Shown: positions 34,238-43,635, numbered from the stretch's first letter. The stretch is DNA of 44,893 bases from Serpentinicella sp031432315 (GCF_031432315.1 NZ_JAVKGO010000014.1:1-44893); one strand, 5' to 3'. Translations and numbers: made by a program. The notes: generated from the sequence alone by a model not told the origin.

Positions 34238-35350
34238 GTGACAAAACTAAGAGATCAAAATAAAAGAATATTGATATTTACAACAGTCATCATATTGATG
34301 GCTGCAATAATAATAAGACTGCTACCAGAAGATAAATTAAGTAATGGTCAAGTAATTTATGTTTCTGCTGGACTAGATCATACCGCAGCTATTAGAGATG
34401 ACAATAGCCTGTGGATTTGGGGTAGAGATGGAACAGGTACTTTTTATAGAGAAGAAGGGGATGAAAACAAACCCTTTAAAATAATGGAGGATGTTGTTAA
34501 AGTATCTACGGGAAAACTGTATACCATGGCAATTAAAACAGATGGTACCCTTTGGGCATGGGGAGATAACAGTGGAGGACAACTAGGAGATGGGACCTAT
34601 AACCATCGTAATGAACCGGTAAAAATAATGGAGGATGTAACTACTGTTTCAACAGGGTTTAATCATACCATGGCAATTAAAAATGATGGAAGCCTATGGG
34701 CTTGGGGAACCAATAGCTATGGAGAGCTAGGAGAAACCATAACAGAAAGTACAAATACACCAGTAAAAATAATGGATAACGTAGCAGATATCTCTCTAGG
34801 TGGAGAGCACACCATGGTTATAACAGAGGATCGAACCCTATGGGCACTTGGGAACAATCTTTTTGGACAGTTAGGGGATCATACAAACAGAAATACGAAC
34901 AAACCAGTTAAAATTATGGAAAATGTTAAAAGTGTTTCAGCAGGCATGTTTAGTCATACAGCAGCCATAAAAGAAGATGGGAGTTTATGGACCTGGGGTT
35001 ATAACGAACACGGAGAACTGGGTGACGATACAATAGGCGGGCGCAATACGCCAAAAAAGGTAAAAGAGGATGTTATTCAGGTTTCTGCAGGTAGAAATCA
35101 CACAACAGCCATAAAAAGTGATGGTAGCTTGTGGATTTGGGGTAATGACATTGTAGCATTAGAGGGGATCGCTTCAGAAGAAAGAAATAAACCAGGAAAA
35201 TTCATGGATGACGTTTTGAAAGTTTCTGCGGGACGATTATATACTACTGTTATAAAAAAAGATAGAACGCTATGGGCATGGGGAGTAAATCAACTAGGGC
35301 AACCAGATCGATCTCTTGAGCAACGAAGCATACCAATGCAAGTTAAATAA
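34238..35350 (+). CDS. membrane-anchored RCC1-repeat beta-propeller protein
   Basis: 370 aa. One N-terminal membrane helix (residues 10-28), then about seven RCC1 repeats of roughly 50 residues, each with the pattern VSAGxxHTxAIKxDGSLWxWGxNxxGQLGD. This fits a seven-bladed propeller held outside the membrane. Bacterial RCC1 proteins of this kind are usually secreted or surface-bound; the ligand is unknown. GTG start with CAGGGGG upstream. Confidence 0.87.
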   Translation: MTKLRDQNKRILIFTTVIILMAAIIIRLLPEDKLSNGQVIYVSAGLDHTAAIRDDNSLWIWGRDGTGTFYREEGDENKPFKIMEDVVKVSTGKLYTMAIKTDGTLWAWGDNSGGQLGDGTYNHRNEPVKIMEDVTTVSTGFNHTMAIKNDGSLWAWGTNSYGELGETITESTNTPVKIMDNVADISLGGEHTMVITEDRTLWALGNNLFGQLGDHTNRNTNKPVKIMENVKSVSAGMFSHTAAIKEDGSLWTWGYNEHGELGDDTIGGRNTPKKVKEDVIQVSAGRNHTTAIKSDGSLWIWGNDIVALEGIASEERNKPGKFMDDVLKVSAGRLYTTVIKKDRTLWAWGVNQLGQPDRSLEQRSIPMQVK

Positions 35351-35393
35351 ATAAGTAAATAGTTATAGAGAAATAAAAAGGAGGAGTATGAAA

Positions 35394-36023
35394 ATGAAAG
35401 TTGTTGCATTAAACGGAAGTCCAAAGAAAGATGGAAATACCTATCACGCACTTAATATCGTAGCGAAAGAATTACAAAAAGAAAATATTGAAGTAGAAAT
35501 AATAGATGTAGGGTCCCATAATATTAGCGGTTGTATAGCCTGTGAAAAATGCAAGGAAAATAAAAATGAAAAATGTATTATTGACGATGAAGTAAATGTA
35601 ATCATTCAAAAAATGAAAGAAGCCGATGGGATGATCCTTGGTTCACCGGTTTATTATTCAGGAATAAACGGTACAATGAAAAGCTTTTTAGATCGTGCTT
35701 TTTATGTTGCAGGGGCAAATGGTGGATTATTTAGACACAAAGTAGGCGCCTCAGTGGTTGCACTTAGACGCTCCGGTGGAATATCAACTTTTCAACAATT
35801 AAACAATTATATTACATACTCTGAAATGCTAGCACCAACTTCAAACTATTGGAATATCGTTCATGGTAAGCTGCCAGGAGATATGCTAAAAGATGAAGAA
35901 GGCGTACAAATCATGAGAATCCTTGGTAAAAATATGGCATGGTTATTAAAGTTACAGAAAAATGGTAAAGATGTAGAGGCACCAGAAAAAGAAGGAAAAA
36001 TAAAGGTAAACTTGATCCAATAA
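35394..36023 (+). CDS. flavodoxin-fold NAD(P)H oxidoreductase, iron-sulfur flavoprotein type
   Basis: 209 aa. The FMN loop LNGSPKKDGNTYHAL starts the protein. A compact cysteine cluster GCIACEKCKENKNEKC follows the CX2CX2CX7C spacing of iron-sulfur flavoproteins, so a 4Fe-4S cluster beside FMN is likely. LGSPVYYSGINGTMKSFLDRAFY is the second FMN loop. AAGGAGG at about 35378-35384 favours the second ATG (35394); ATG 35388 is possible. Role: electron transfer or reduction of oxidants in an anaerobe. Confidence 0.87.
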   Translation: MKVVALNGSPKKDGNTYHALNIVAKELQKENIEVEIIDVGSHNISGCIACEKCKENKNEKCIIDDEVNVIIQKMKEADGMILGSPVYYSGINGTMKSFLDRAFYVAGANGGLFRHKVGASVVALRRSGGISTFQQLNNYITYSEMLAPTSNYWNIVHGKLPGDMLKDEEGVQIMRILGKNMAWLLKLQKNGKDVEAPEKEGKIKVNLIQ

Positions 36024-36075
36024 TGTTTATTAGATGCTATTAGACATAATTCAGAAATTTTACGATTAAATGAAC

Positions 36076-36128
36076 AAGGCTCCATAGTTATGACGTTGGT
36101 ATCAAATCAACACATACTATGGAGCCTT
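36076..36128. repeat. inverted repeat between convergent genes
   Basis: AAGGCTCCATAGTTATG and CATACTATGGAGCCTT form a 16-bp stem with one bulged base and a 20-base loop. It lies between the flavoprotein gene and the convergent chemoreceptor. It has no clear T-run on either strand, so it may be a terminator without a strong tail or an unrelated palindrome. Confidence 0.6.
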
Positions 36129-36147
36129 TAAAAAATCCTATAGTCAA

Positions 36148-38157
36148 TTAGTATTTAAATTTATCGATACTTTTTTGTAAATCAATTGCCAATTGTGCTA
36201 ATGAATCACTAGCAGTAGCAATTTCTTCAATAGAAGCGGTTTGTTCCTCTACAGATGCAGATGCTTCCTGCGTTGCTGCAGCATTTTCCTCTGAAATTGC
36301 TGATAAATTTTCGATGATACTAATAATCTCATCTTTCTTATTTTCCATATTTTCTTTAGATTCATTTACTTCAGCAATAGCATTTTTGATCTTTTCAATG
36401 GCAATGGAAATACCCTCAAACTTATTATTAGTTTCTTCTACACTTTGGGTTTGGTAAGAAACAACTTCAGACATCGTGTCCATTTTATCCACTGCAAAAG
36501 TAGTTTTATTGGTTAAATCCCCAATAATTTGGTTGATCTCTTCTGTGAATACATTGGATTGTTCTGCTAAAGTTCTGATCTCTTCAGCAACAACAGCAAA
36601 TCCTTTGCCCGCATCCCCAGCCCGTGCAGCTTCAATAGCAGCATTTAGCGCTAAGAGATTTGTTTGCTCTGCAATACTGCTAATCATCTGACTTGCCTTT
36701 TCTATTTGTTTTGCACTTTCATTGGTATTTTCAATCGTATCATGAATATCCTTCGTAATTTTATTGCTGTCCGCTGTTTTAGATAATAGATCATTAATTG
36801 TTTCAACACCTTCGTCTTTTAGGCGACTAACTTCAGAGGTAGCTTCATTAAGAGAAATAACGGATTTTGAATTATTTTCTATATATACACCTAAGTCATT
36901 TATATGCCCAGCTCCAGCTTCTGTTTCTTGAGCTTGTCCAGATGCACCACTTGCAATTTCCTCGATAGTTTTTGCAACCTCTTCAGCTGCTACAGAGGAT
37001 TGTTGACTATTTTCAGATAGTTGATCTGAAGAGTGGGTTGTTTGTTTTGCCATATCACTAATGCTTTTAATTAACCCAACAATATTATGATTCATATTTT
37101 GTATCGATTTGGTTATCATGCCAATTTCATCTTTACGTTTTAAGTGCTTATATGCTTTATCTTCATCCGTAAAAGATAAATCAAAGTTTGCTTGTTTATG
37201 AATTAAATTAGATAAGTCTTCTATTGGTTTGCTGATCCAAGTACCTAATCCCATACCCGTAATAATGGAGAAAATAATTCCAATTACTAATAATATAAGA
37301 TTTATCCTTGATGTAACAGCAGTTACCGGAGCACTTGTAAACTCAGCAGGTACTCTCGTAAGTAACTTCCAGTCATTTGTACCAGGAATAGTACTAAAGT
37401 ATACTTCTGTTGTTGTATCTTCAAATACATATTCTTCCCGACCAAATTCTTCATTCAAAATAGTATCAGACGCATTTGTAATTTCCTCTGGTATAAGATT
37501 AGATGCAACAGAAATATTTTCATCTATAATTAGGTTAGGGTTAGGATGAAGGATAATCGTCCCATCACCGGAAACAACATAGGAGTAAGAATCCTCGTGG
37601 GCCACCCTAAAAGGTTCTATAACATGACTAAAAGAAGATAAATTAACAGAGGCACCCATTAAACCAATTATTTCCCCAAACTCGTTGGTAATAGGGGTTG
37701 CAATAACAGATATAACTTCGCCAGTAGATACAGAAACAACTGGTTCTGAAATAACCGTTTCACCCTGCATAACTAGGGGGAAATAGTCTCGATCCCGTAC
37801 ATTACCTTCAATACCTCCAGTAGTTGTAAAATCACCATCTGTGTCTGACACAAATAGCAAATCATATGTATCGGTATTTTGAGCATGTTGACTTTCTAAA
37901 AAGTCTCCCATGATATCCCAGTCCATCGTTTGTACCATGTCTGTTTCCGAAAAAATCTCAATTTTTTCTGCTTCGTTTTGTAAGATTGTCCCTAATAAAT
38001 TGGCATTTGAAACTACATTTTGTTCTTCATCGTTTTGTACGTAATCACCAAACATGTCCGAAACTAAAATTCCGGTTGTGATCGTAGAGATTAATACCAT
38101 AATCATAACCATGATACCAATAATAAGTGATATTTTGTTTTTAAGTTTCTTTAACAT
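36148..38157 (-). CDS. methyl-accepting chemotaxis protein, dCache type
   Basis: 669 aa. TM1 at residues 8-31, an extracytoplasmic double Cache sensor (about 40-280, with DRDYFPLVMQGETVISEPVVS and GLMGASVNLSSF), TM2 at 283-305, HAMP, then a long cytoplasmic signalling domain whose tip reads EQTNLLALNAAIEAARAGDAGKGFAVVAEEIRTLAEQS. It senses a small molecule, probably an amino acid or carboxylate as for related Cache domains, and signals to CheA. AGGAGGAG precedes the ATG on the minus strand. No che or flagellar gene is nearby. Confidence 0.95.
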   Translation of the reverse strand: MLKKLKNKISLIIGIMVMIMVLISTITTGILVSDMFGDYVQNDEEQNVVSNANLLGTILQNEAEKIEIFSETDMVQTMDWDIMGDFLESQHAQNTDTYDLLFVSDTDGDFTTTGGIEGNVRDRDYFPLVMQGETVISEPVVSVSTGEVISVIATPITNEFGEIIGLMGASVNLSSFSHVIEPFRVAHEDSYSYVVSGDGTIILHPNPNLIIDENISVASNLIPEEITNASDTILNEEFGREEYVFEDTTTEVYFSTIPGTNDWKLLTRVPAEFTSAPVTAVTSRINLILLVIGIIFSIITGMGLGTWISKPIEDLSNLIHKQANFDLSFTDEDKAYKHLKRKDEIGMITKSIQNMNHNIVGLIKSISDMAKQTTHSSDQLSENSQQSSVAAEEVAKTIEEIASGASGQAQETEAGAGHINDLGVYIENNSKSVISLNEATSEVSRLKDEGVETINDLLSKTADSNKITKDIHDTIENTNESAKQIEKASQMISSIAEQTNLLALNAAIEAARAGDAGKGFAVVAEEIRTLAEQSNVFTEEINQIIGDLTNKTTFAVDKMDTMSEVVSYQTQSVEETNNKFEGISIAIEKIKNAIAEVNESKENMENKKDEIISIIENLSAISEENAAATQEASASVEEQTASIEEIATASDSLAQLAIDLQKSIDKFKY

Positions 38158-38245
38158 GGTTTTTCTCCTCCTTTGTATATTTCATTAATGAAAACTTTAG
38201 TGATAAGCATACGCAAGTGCTCCTTAATAATATAGCCGCTAGACT

Positions 38246-38273
38246 ATTATAACAGTAAATTATCCTAAGTAAA
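38246..38273 (-). promoter_or_regulatory. promoter of the chemoreceptor gene
   Basis: Minus strand TTTACT (38268-38273), 16 bases, TATAAT (38246-38251), giving a leader of about 80 bases. The remaining gap to 38606 shows no gene, only a TATAAT at 38510 that may belong to the hydrolase promoter. Confidence 0.5.
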
Positions 38274-38606
38274 TTTATAAAAAAATTCCATAAATAATGA
38301 TAATTACAATTGTTTAAAAGCGTAGACAACTGACAAAATTGGATTGTTATAATAAAAGTCTTATGGTGTTTCTATTTTTCTCTTACCCAGCATGAGAACT
38401 AAAAAACAGATATTACAAAGAATTATTGCATCTTTTATCGGTCCATGTTAAGGCATGAAATCATGATAAATAAAGCATTACCAATATGGACTAAAGCTTT
38501 AATCTCCTATATAATGGTGAAAAAAAGAGAATGTTTTACTATAATTTAGTCAGAGGGTAACAAAGAGAATTGAATAAAAATTATAGAAAAAGCAAGGAGG
38601 CTATGT

Positions 38607-39368
38607 ATGAATCAGTACCATTTAGTAGATGTTAATGAAATCAAACTAGCAGGCATCCCCTGCATACATATTAAACCAAACTTTATTAATGAAAACTTAC
38701 CAACGGTGGTTTTATATCACGGATGGTCATCCAACAAAGAAAACTTTAAATTCATTGGAACAATACTAGCCCAAAATGGCTATAGAGTCGTTATTCCAGA
38801 CTCAATTGATCATGGGGAAAGAGGCGCATTAGACTATGAAAGTATAGAGGTGATGCAGGCTAATTTTTGGAGAGTAGTATTCCAATCAGTTAATGAGTTT
38901 ACAGATCTTATAACAGAAGCGATTAAAACACTAGATGTAGACAACAATAAAATTGCTGTCATGGGTAGTTCTATGGGAGGATTTATTAGTAGCGGGATCT
39001 TCGCACAAAATGAAAACATAAAATGCTTAGTTAATATGAACGGTGCCTGTGCCTGGGAAAATGCAGAATATCACTTTAGAAAACTACATAATCTTGAGTT
39101 TGCAACAGGAGAACAAATGGAATACATAAAAGCAAATGATCCAATTAAATCAAAAGACACATTCAGGCAAAGGGGCATCCTTCTATTACATGGTGACAGT
39201 GACACACAAGTACCTATCGATACACAAAGGTATTTCTACAACGAAATTAAGGATATGTATAAAAGTAGTGAGAACATCCAGTTGATAGAGTCGCCAAATC
39301 TAGATCACTACAAAACAGTAAAGATGATAGAGGATAGCTTAGACTGGTTAAATCGATTTCTAAAATAA
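38607..39368 (+). CDS. alpha/beta hydrolase (esterase-like)
   Basis: 253 aa. The oxyanion strand VVLYHGWSSNKENF, the nucleophile elbow GSSMGG, the acid in LLLHGDSDTQVP and the His in LDHYKT complete the catalytic triad. The layout with an HGE segment (IDHGERG) resembles B. subtilis YitV-type esterases. The substrate is unknown. AAGGAGG six bases before ATG 38607. A membrane protein gene follows after 28 bases, probably in the same unit. Confidence 0.87.
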   Translation: MNQYHLVDVNEIKLAGIPCIHIKPNFINENLPTVVLYHGWSSNKENFKFIGTILAQNGYRVVIPDSIDHGERGALDYESIEVMQANFWRVVFQSVNEFTDLITEAIKTLDVDNNKIAVMGSSMGGFISSGIFAQNENIKCLVNMNGACAWENAEYHFRKLHNLEFATGEQMEYIKANDPIKSKDTFRQRGILLLHGDSDTQVPIDTQRYFYNEIKDMYKSSENIQLIESPNLDHYKTVKMIEDSLDWLNRFLK

Positions 39369-39396
39369 TAAAAGCTATATAAGGAAGGGGACACAT

Positions 39397-39969
39397 ATGA
39401 AGGAAAAAATAGCCCATATAATTAGTGTACTAACCGTCGTTCCAATTATGGCATTAGTAGCAATATTGGTTCTTCACTGGAATCAACCAGCGTTCTTTGG
39501 CGGCGGTTTTTGGTTAGTCTGGACCCTATTCTGTTTAGTACTAATACCAATTAGTGCCTACGGACTGAAAAATCAATTTGACAAATTTAAAAACGGCCGA
39601 GAGGGAGAGCGAAACTTTGCCTTTATAATGGGCGTACTTGGTCAAGTTGTAGGTTTAATCGGTGCATTTGTGTTTAACGCGCCACTAGGAGTGAGAACTT
39701 TTTTTATGACATACTTTATTGCAGGCATACTATTAAGTTCAGTAAACTTTTTAGTAAAAAAGAAGGCCAGCGGTCATGCCTGTGGAGTAACAGGACCATT
39801 ATCTTTTTTAGCAGTGGTTTTAAACCCTAAAATTTTACTAAGTCTACTCATGCTACCCGTTGTTTTTTGGGCACGATTAACCCTAAATAGACATACCTTA
39901 AGCGATTTAATTATTGGAAGTTTCATTGGTATTACAGCAACAATTATTTCAGTGAATATTTTTCTTTAA
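39397..39969 (+). CDS. PAP2-like membrane protein
   Basis: 190 aa, about five membrane helices. The C-terminal half keeps SGHACG and RLTLNRHTLSDLIIG, which fit PAP2 motifs 2 and 3 (SGH and RxxxxxHxxxD). The first motif (KxxxxxxRP) is missing, so catalytic activity is uncertain. AAGGAAGGGG precedes the ATG, and the hydrolase gene is 28 bases upstream. Confidence 0.65.
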   Translation: MKEKIAHIISVLTVVPIMALVAILVLHWNQPAFFGGGFWLVWTLFCLVLIPISAYGLKNQFDKFKNGREGERNFAFIMGVLGQVVGLIGAFVFNAPLGVRTFFMTYFIAGILLSSVNFLVKKKASGHACGVTGPLSFLAVVLNPKILLSLLMLPVVFWARLTLNRHTLSDLIIGSFIGITATIISVNIFL

Positions 39970-40037
39970 AAAGTTACTGAAATTTTGTTACTACATACTT
40001 AGTTTATACTCAGTTGAAAAGAGGTTGCAGAAACAAT

Positions 40038-40076
40038 AAAAGGATCTATCAAAATTGATTGGTCCTTTTGTAATTT
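40038..40076 (+). terminator. terminator
   Basis: AAAAGGA..ATCAA / TTGAT..TCCTTTT hairpin, 70 bases after the PAP2-like gene. The T-rich right arm gives a short tail. Confidence 0.7.
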
Positions 40077-40107
40077 AAATAATAAAAATACATCAAAATG
40101 AAAGGTA

Positions 40108-40136
40108 TTGTAATTTTTCCACAGAATAGTTATTAT
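40108..40136 (+). promoter_or_regulatory. promoter without an obvious gene
   Basis: TTGTAA (40108-40113), 17 bases, TATTAT (40131-40136). It points into a stretch that has no gene but ends in a strong terminator at 40264-40310. Confidence 0.4.
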
Positions 40137-40142
40137 AATGTC

Positions 40143-40310
40143 TTTTATGATACTTAATGCAGAGACTAGTAGGGGTCAGGGGTTTATATATAAAGAAAAT
40201 AGTGATAATGATGAAAAGCAATAAATAATGTGACAGCTAATAGAATTCCAAATAACAATATATGTGAAAAGAACTAATTAGCAATTAAGCGTAGTTCTTT
40301 TCACGTTTTT
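40143..40310 (+). ncRNA. small RNA candidate
   Basis: A promoter-like sequence upstream and a strong hairpin (GTGAAAAGAACTA / TAGTTCTTTTCAC plus T-run, 40264-40310) bound about 165 bases with no open frame longer than a few codons and no ribosome site. It could be a small RNA, or a decayed gene whose signals survive. The terminator is well supported; the RNA itself is inference. Confidence 0.35.
40264..40310 (+). terminator. terminator of an unassigned transcript
   Basis: 13-bp perfect stem GTGAAAAGAACTA / TAGTTCTTTTCAC, 15-base loop, then GTTTTTG. It lies 295 bases after the nearest upstream gene, which already has its own terminator. Confidence 0.85.
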
Positions 40311-40371
40311 GTATAAAACAAAGAGCAGCACAGTAAATAATAACTACCGTTAGATATTAGGGGGATAAAAT

Positions 40372-40884
40372 ATGAAACAATTTAGAAAATGGACAAAAAA
40401 TAATCTAAGCATAATATGCATAGTTCTAATTATTGCGCTTACGATTACATCTTTAATGTTAGTAAATGAAAAGATCCACAATCGAAGAGGTTTTGAAGGC
40501 TTTCTAAATGAATTTTATTTTATAAATAGAAGTTTAAGTCATCGCCTAGAAAGTGTGTTAGAGCAAGAAGAGGTTAGCAACGAACAACTAGCGAAACTAT
40601 CTAGAGAGTTTAAAAAAGTGTATGTTGCACTCAGAACTGCAGATAGACTTTTAAAAGATAATATAAATGATGGATTTTTTGACTTAATAAACCTAGGTGC
40701 TTATCAAGTTGATGAAATGATATTTAGTGCAAACCTAGATTCTACTAGAGAAGATTTAATAAAAATAAAAGAAAAAATATTATATATTAAAGAAAATTTA
40801 TATTCAGAAGAAACAGGGCAAGAAAATAGAAATCTGTCAATTGAGGAGTTTAATAATATTATTTCTGTATTAGATCGCTTTTAA
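40372..40884 (+). CDS. single-pass membrane protein, unknown
   Basis: 170 aa. One membrane helix (about residues 12-31, LSIICIVLIIALTITSLMLV) and a mostly helical, charged external or cytoplasmic domain without Cys or recognisable motifs. TTAGGGGG precedes the ATG. Not recognised; the helix pattern might be a coiled-coil sensor-like domain but has no signalling output domain. Confidence 0.65.
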   Translation: MKQFRKWTKNNLSIICIVLIIALTITSLMLVNEKIHNRRGFEGFLNEFYFINRSLSHRLESVLEQEEVSNEQLAKLSREFKKVYVALRTADRLLKDNINDGFFDLINLGAYQVDEMIFSANLDSTREDLIKIKEKILYIKENLYSEETGQENRNLSIEEFNNIISVLDRF

Positions 40885-40926
40885 CTTGTCTGAAATTGAA
40901 TAGTAAATAGTACTAGGGGGATTAAA

Positions 40927-41435
40927 ATGCCATGGTGTCCAAAATGTAAAGAAGAATATAGAGAAGGATTTGTCACATGTAGTATGTGTGATAGTGAATT
41001 GGTTACTTCGCTAGAGGGGATGGATAATAATAAAGTTTATAAAAAGAAGCACATTTATTATCCGTAAGTAGTGACTTAGAAGCCGCAATGATCGAATCAC
41101 AACTACAGCAACATCAGATTCCTGTTTTAAAGAAGCATAGAGGTGCCGGTGGGTACGTGTCAATATATATGGGAAGATCTAATTTAGGGATTGATTTATA
41201 TGTGCCTTCAGCATTGCTTGAAAAGGCACATGAAATAATAAAGGTTTATAAAGAAGAAATAGAGACAGATATAGATGAGAAGGATGAAGTTGAGGAAAAA
41301 ATTAAAGGCGACTGGGAAGTTTCGTATAACAAAAAAAGAAGAATTAAAATATGGATTCTTATTTTATTTATTATACCAGGATTTACATGGATTATTATCT
41401 CAATGATTTTGAACTTACTTCAACAATTTATTTAA
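40927..41435 (+). pseudogene. zinc-ribbon/DUF2007 membrane protein gene with frameshift
   Basis: The first frame starts at ATG 40927 after AGGGGG and reads MPWCPKCKEEYREGFVTC and so on with two CxxC pairs, then KKKHIYYP and stop at 41065-41067. Removing the two bases CC at 41062-41063 joins it to the second frame, VSSDLEAAMIESQLQQHQIPVLKKHRG, a DUF2007-like domain that continues to a C-terminal membrane helix and stop at 41435. The join restores the expected family layout. It is a recent frameshift or a sequencing error. Confidence 0.75.
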
Positions 41436-41481
41436 TAAGCCAATGTAAGAAAAGTACAATATTAATTAAACAACATAACAT

Positions 41482-41546
41482 GCACTTATTAATCGTCCCT
41501 TCAACTTCAGCTTAAGGAGGTATCATAATAAGTGCTTTTGTTTTGT
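41482..41546 (+). terminator. terminator
   Basis: GCACTTATTA / TAATAAGTGC stem enclosing 34 bases with a smaller CCTT/AAGG hairpin, followed by TTTTGTTTTG. It lies 47 bases after the frameshifted gene. Confidence 0.75.
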
Positions 41547-41624
41547 ATTATTGTTCTATTTATTAAAAATGTCTGATAAAATAAAAGTATAAGAGGACAA
41601 ACATGGGTAGAAGGGATGATCACG

Positions 41625-43535
41625 ATGAAACCATCAGTACAAGAAAGAATACTAATTATATTAAATAGGTTTTTTCAAGAGGTTGTAGCGTATAAATTTA
41701 ATGAAAAGTATGGAAACCAATGGTTCGAAAAAAATCTAATACCTTTTATTAAGGCTTACGTACAAGACAGTAGTAATAGCAATGATAAAAACTATGAGAA
41801 ATATAAAGTCTTTTTAAATAAAAACAATGGTAATTATTCAAAGAATGACATAGATGTCACCTTTGCCAGTAGCGTGTTACTGTATGAGAGTGAATTTAAA
41901 TTAAATTTGAACAGTAACGAAAGAAAGTTATTAAATCAACTGAGAATAGCAAGAAATGATTATGGACATGCCACAGAAATGAACCCATTACATAGAACAT
42001 CCCTAAATAGTAAAACTATTTTAGATTTGAATAACGCTATACAAGTATTTGGTGAAAATATTTTCACATCAGATGTACTTGAAGAATTAGAAGACTTAGA
42101 ACAAACAATATTAAACCCCACAAATGAAACAGGAGGAACTACAAAAACAAAAAAAGAAATATCAATTTTTGACCAAGAATATAACAGAGCAGAAAATTTA
42201 GTTCAAAAAGGAAACCTAGAAGAAGCCCATGCAATTCACAAAGAACTAGATTCCCAAGGGCATACCCCCTCAACTATACGGTTGGGAGACTTTTTCAGAA
42301 TGGGCATTTTTGTAAAACCTGACATAGAGCAGTCCATCAGATGCTATGAAAGAGCAAAAGAACAAGGAGAAACATCTATTTCAGAATTAATAATAGCCTT
42401 AGAACAATTAAAACAAAGCATGAAAGCGGCTAAAGAAGACCCCGCAGCCCAGTTTAAGTTAGGAATTGTATACGAGGAAGGCAAACTCTTGCCACAGGAT
42501 AAAGAAAAAGCATTGTATTGGTATGAAAAAGCGAGTATACAAGGAAGCATACTTGCCCGCAATAGAATAGAGAGTTTAGCAAAAACAGGTTATAAAAAAG
42601 CCCAGTATACCTTAGCAAAAGCTTATGAATTAGGACAAGGTGCAGCAAAAGATTTAGATAAAGCTTTATTATTATACGAAAAGATTCTATACGAAAATGA
42701 AAATCAAAACGAAGAGCAAGCATTACAAAAAGTAGAGGAATTATCAGAGAGAAGTCCTGAAAGTCAGTATCAACTAGGCATGTACTATAATCAACTAAAA
42801 AATTATGGAGAAGCATACATATACATAAAAAAGGCTGCAGAAAGCGCCCATAGCCAAGCCCAAAATGCACTAGGGTATTACTATTACAATGGTTTAGGAA
42901 CAGATAAAGATTTAGTAAAATCCTTTAAATACTTTGAAAAAGCAGCGAAACAAGGTTTGGCAAAAGCCCAAAGTAACTTAGGGTTAAGTTATAAAAAAGG
43001 CACTGGTGTACAAAAAGATATACAAGCAGCAATTAAATGGTTTACAAAAGCAGCAGAACAAGGGGATATAAAATCAGAGCGAAGATTAGGGCAATTTTAC
43101 AAAAAAGGTAATGGCGTAGAAAAAAATGAAAAATTAGCTTTTGAATACTTTGAAAAAGCAGCAAATAAAGATGATGTAATAGCCCAATACGAACTTGCAC
43201 TTTGTTATGACCTAGGGCGAGGTGTAGAAAGGGATTATGAACAAGCAGTAAAATGGTATAAAAAAGCAGCCTATCAAAATGACAGTGATGCACAACACAA
43301 CTTAGGCTTGTGCTATAAATTTGGAGATGGTGTTGAAAAAGATTATGTAGAAGCCTTTAAGTGGTTTGAAAAAGCAGCCAATGCTGGAAATAAAAGAGGC
43401 CAGTACAATATTGGGCAATGCTATGAATATGGCACAGGGATAGATATGGATAAAGAACAAGCAAAAAAATGGTATAAAAAGTCTGCAGACCAAGGTTGGG
43501 AACGAGCAATTGAAAAGCTTCAATCTGAAATTTAG
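41625..43535 (+). CDS. HEPN-domain protein with Sel1 repeats
   Basis: 636 aa. Residues 1-165 look like a HEPN domain of the Swt1 type: all-helical, with the motif SNERKLLNQLRIARNDYGHA, giving the catalytic R-x4-H (Arg110, His115) of HEPN ribonucleases. A linker follows, then about ten Sel1 repeats (residues 205-636) of 36 residues with the pattern AQxxLGxxYxxGxGVxKDxxxAxxWxxKAAxQG. Sel1 arrays bind proteins. The start is ATG 41625 (AGAAGGG nine bases upstream); ATG 41616 touches that site. Regulated RNase, perhaps in stress or phage defence, is inference. Monocistronic or with the coiled-coil gene 100 bases later. Confidence 0.8.
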   Translation: MKPSVQERILIILNRFFQEVVAYKFNEKYGNQWFEKNLIPFIKAYVQDSSNSNDKNYEKYKVFLNKNNGNYSKNDIDVTFASSVLLYESEFKLNLNSNERKLLNQLRIARNDYGHATEMNPLHRTSLNSKTILDLNNAIQVFGENIFTSDVLEELEDLEQTILNPTNETGGTTKTKKEISIFDQEYNRAENLVQKGNLEEAHAIHKELDSQGHTPSTIRLGDFFRMGIFVKPDIEQSIRCYERAKEQGETSISELIIALEQLKQSMKAAKEDPAAQFKLGIVYEEGKLLPQDKEKALYWYEKASIQGSILARNRIESLAKTGYKKAQYTLAKAYELGQGAAKDLDKALLLYEKILYENENQNEEQALQKVEELSERSPESQYQLGMYYNQLKNYGEAYIYIKKAAESAHSQAQNALGYYYYNGLGTDKDLVKSFKYFEKAAKQGLAKAQSNLGLSYKKGTGVQKDIQAAIKWFTKAAEQGDIKSERRLGQFYKKGNGVEKNEKLAFEYFEKAANKDDVIAQYELALCYDLGRGVERDYEQAVKWYKKAAYQNDSDAQHNLGLCYKFGDGVEKDYVEAFKWFEKAANAGNKRGQYNIGQCYEYGTGIDMDKEQAKKWYKKSADQGWERAIEKLQSEI

Positions 43536-43635
43536 AGTCAGTAAAAGTACACTTTAAATATGAAAATGACCCCATGTAATAATATAGAGAATATGATATA
43601 ATTTAATAACATAAGTAACGGGCAAGGGGGAGCGT

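Noticed and set aside
36076..36128. Riboswitch or small RNA hairpin
   Set aside because: It lies between two convergent 3' ends, with no promoter signal and no conserved riboswitch sequence.
41088..41435. Independent 115-aa gene
   Set aside because: No ribosome site at its first ATG, and its sequence joins smoothly to the zinc-ribbon frame upstream after removing two bases.
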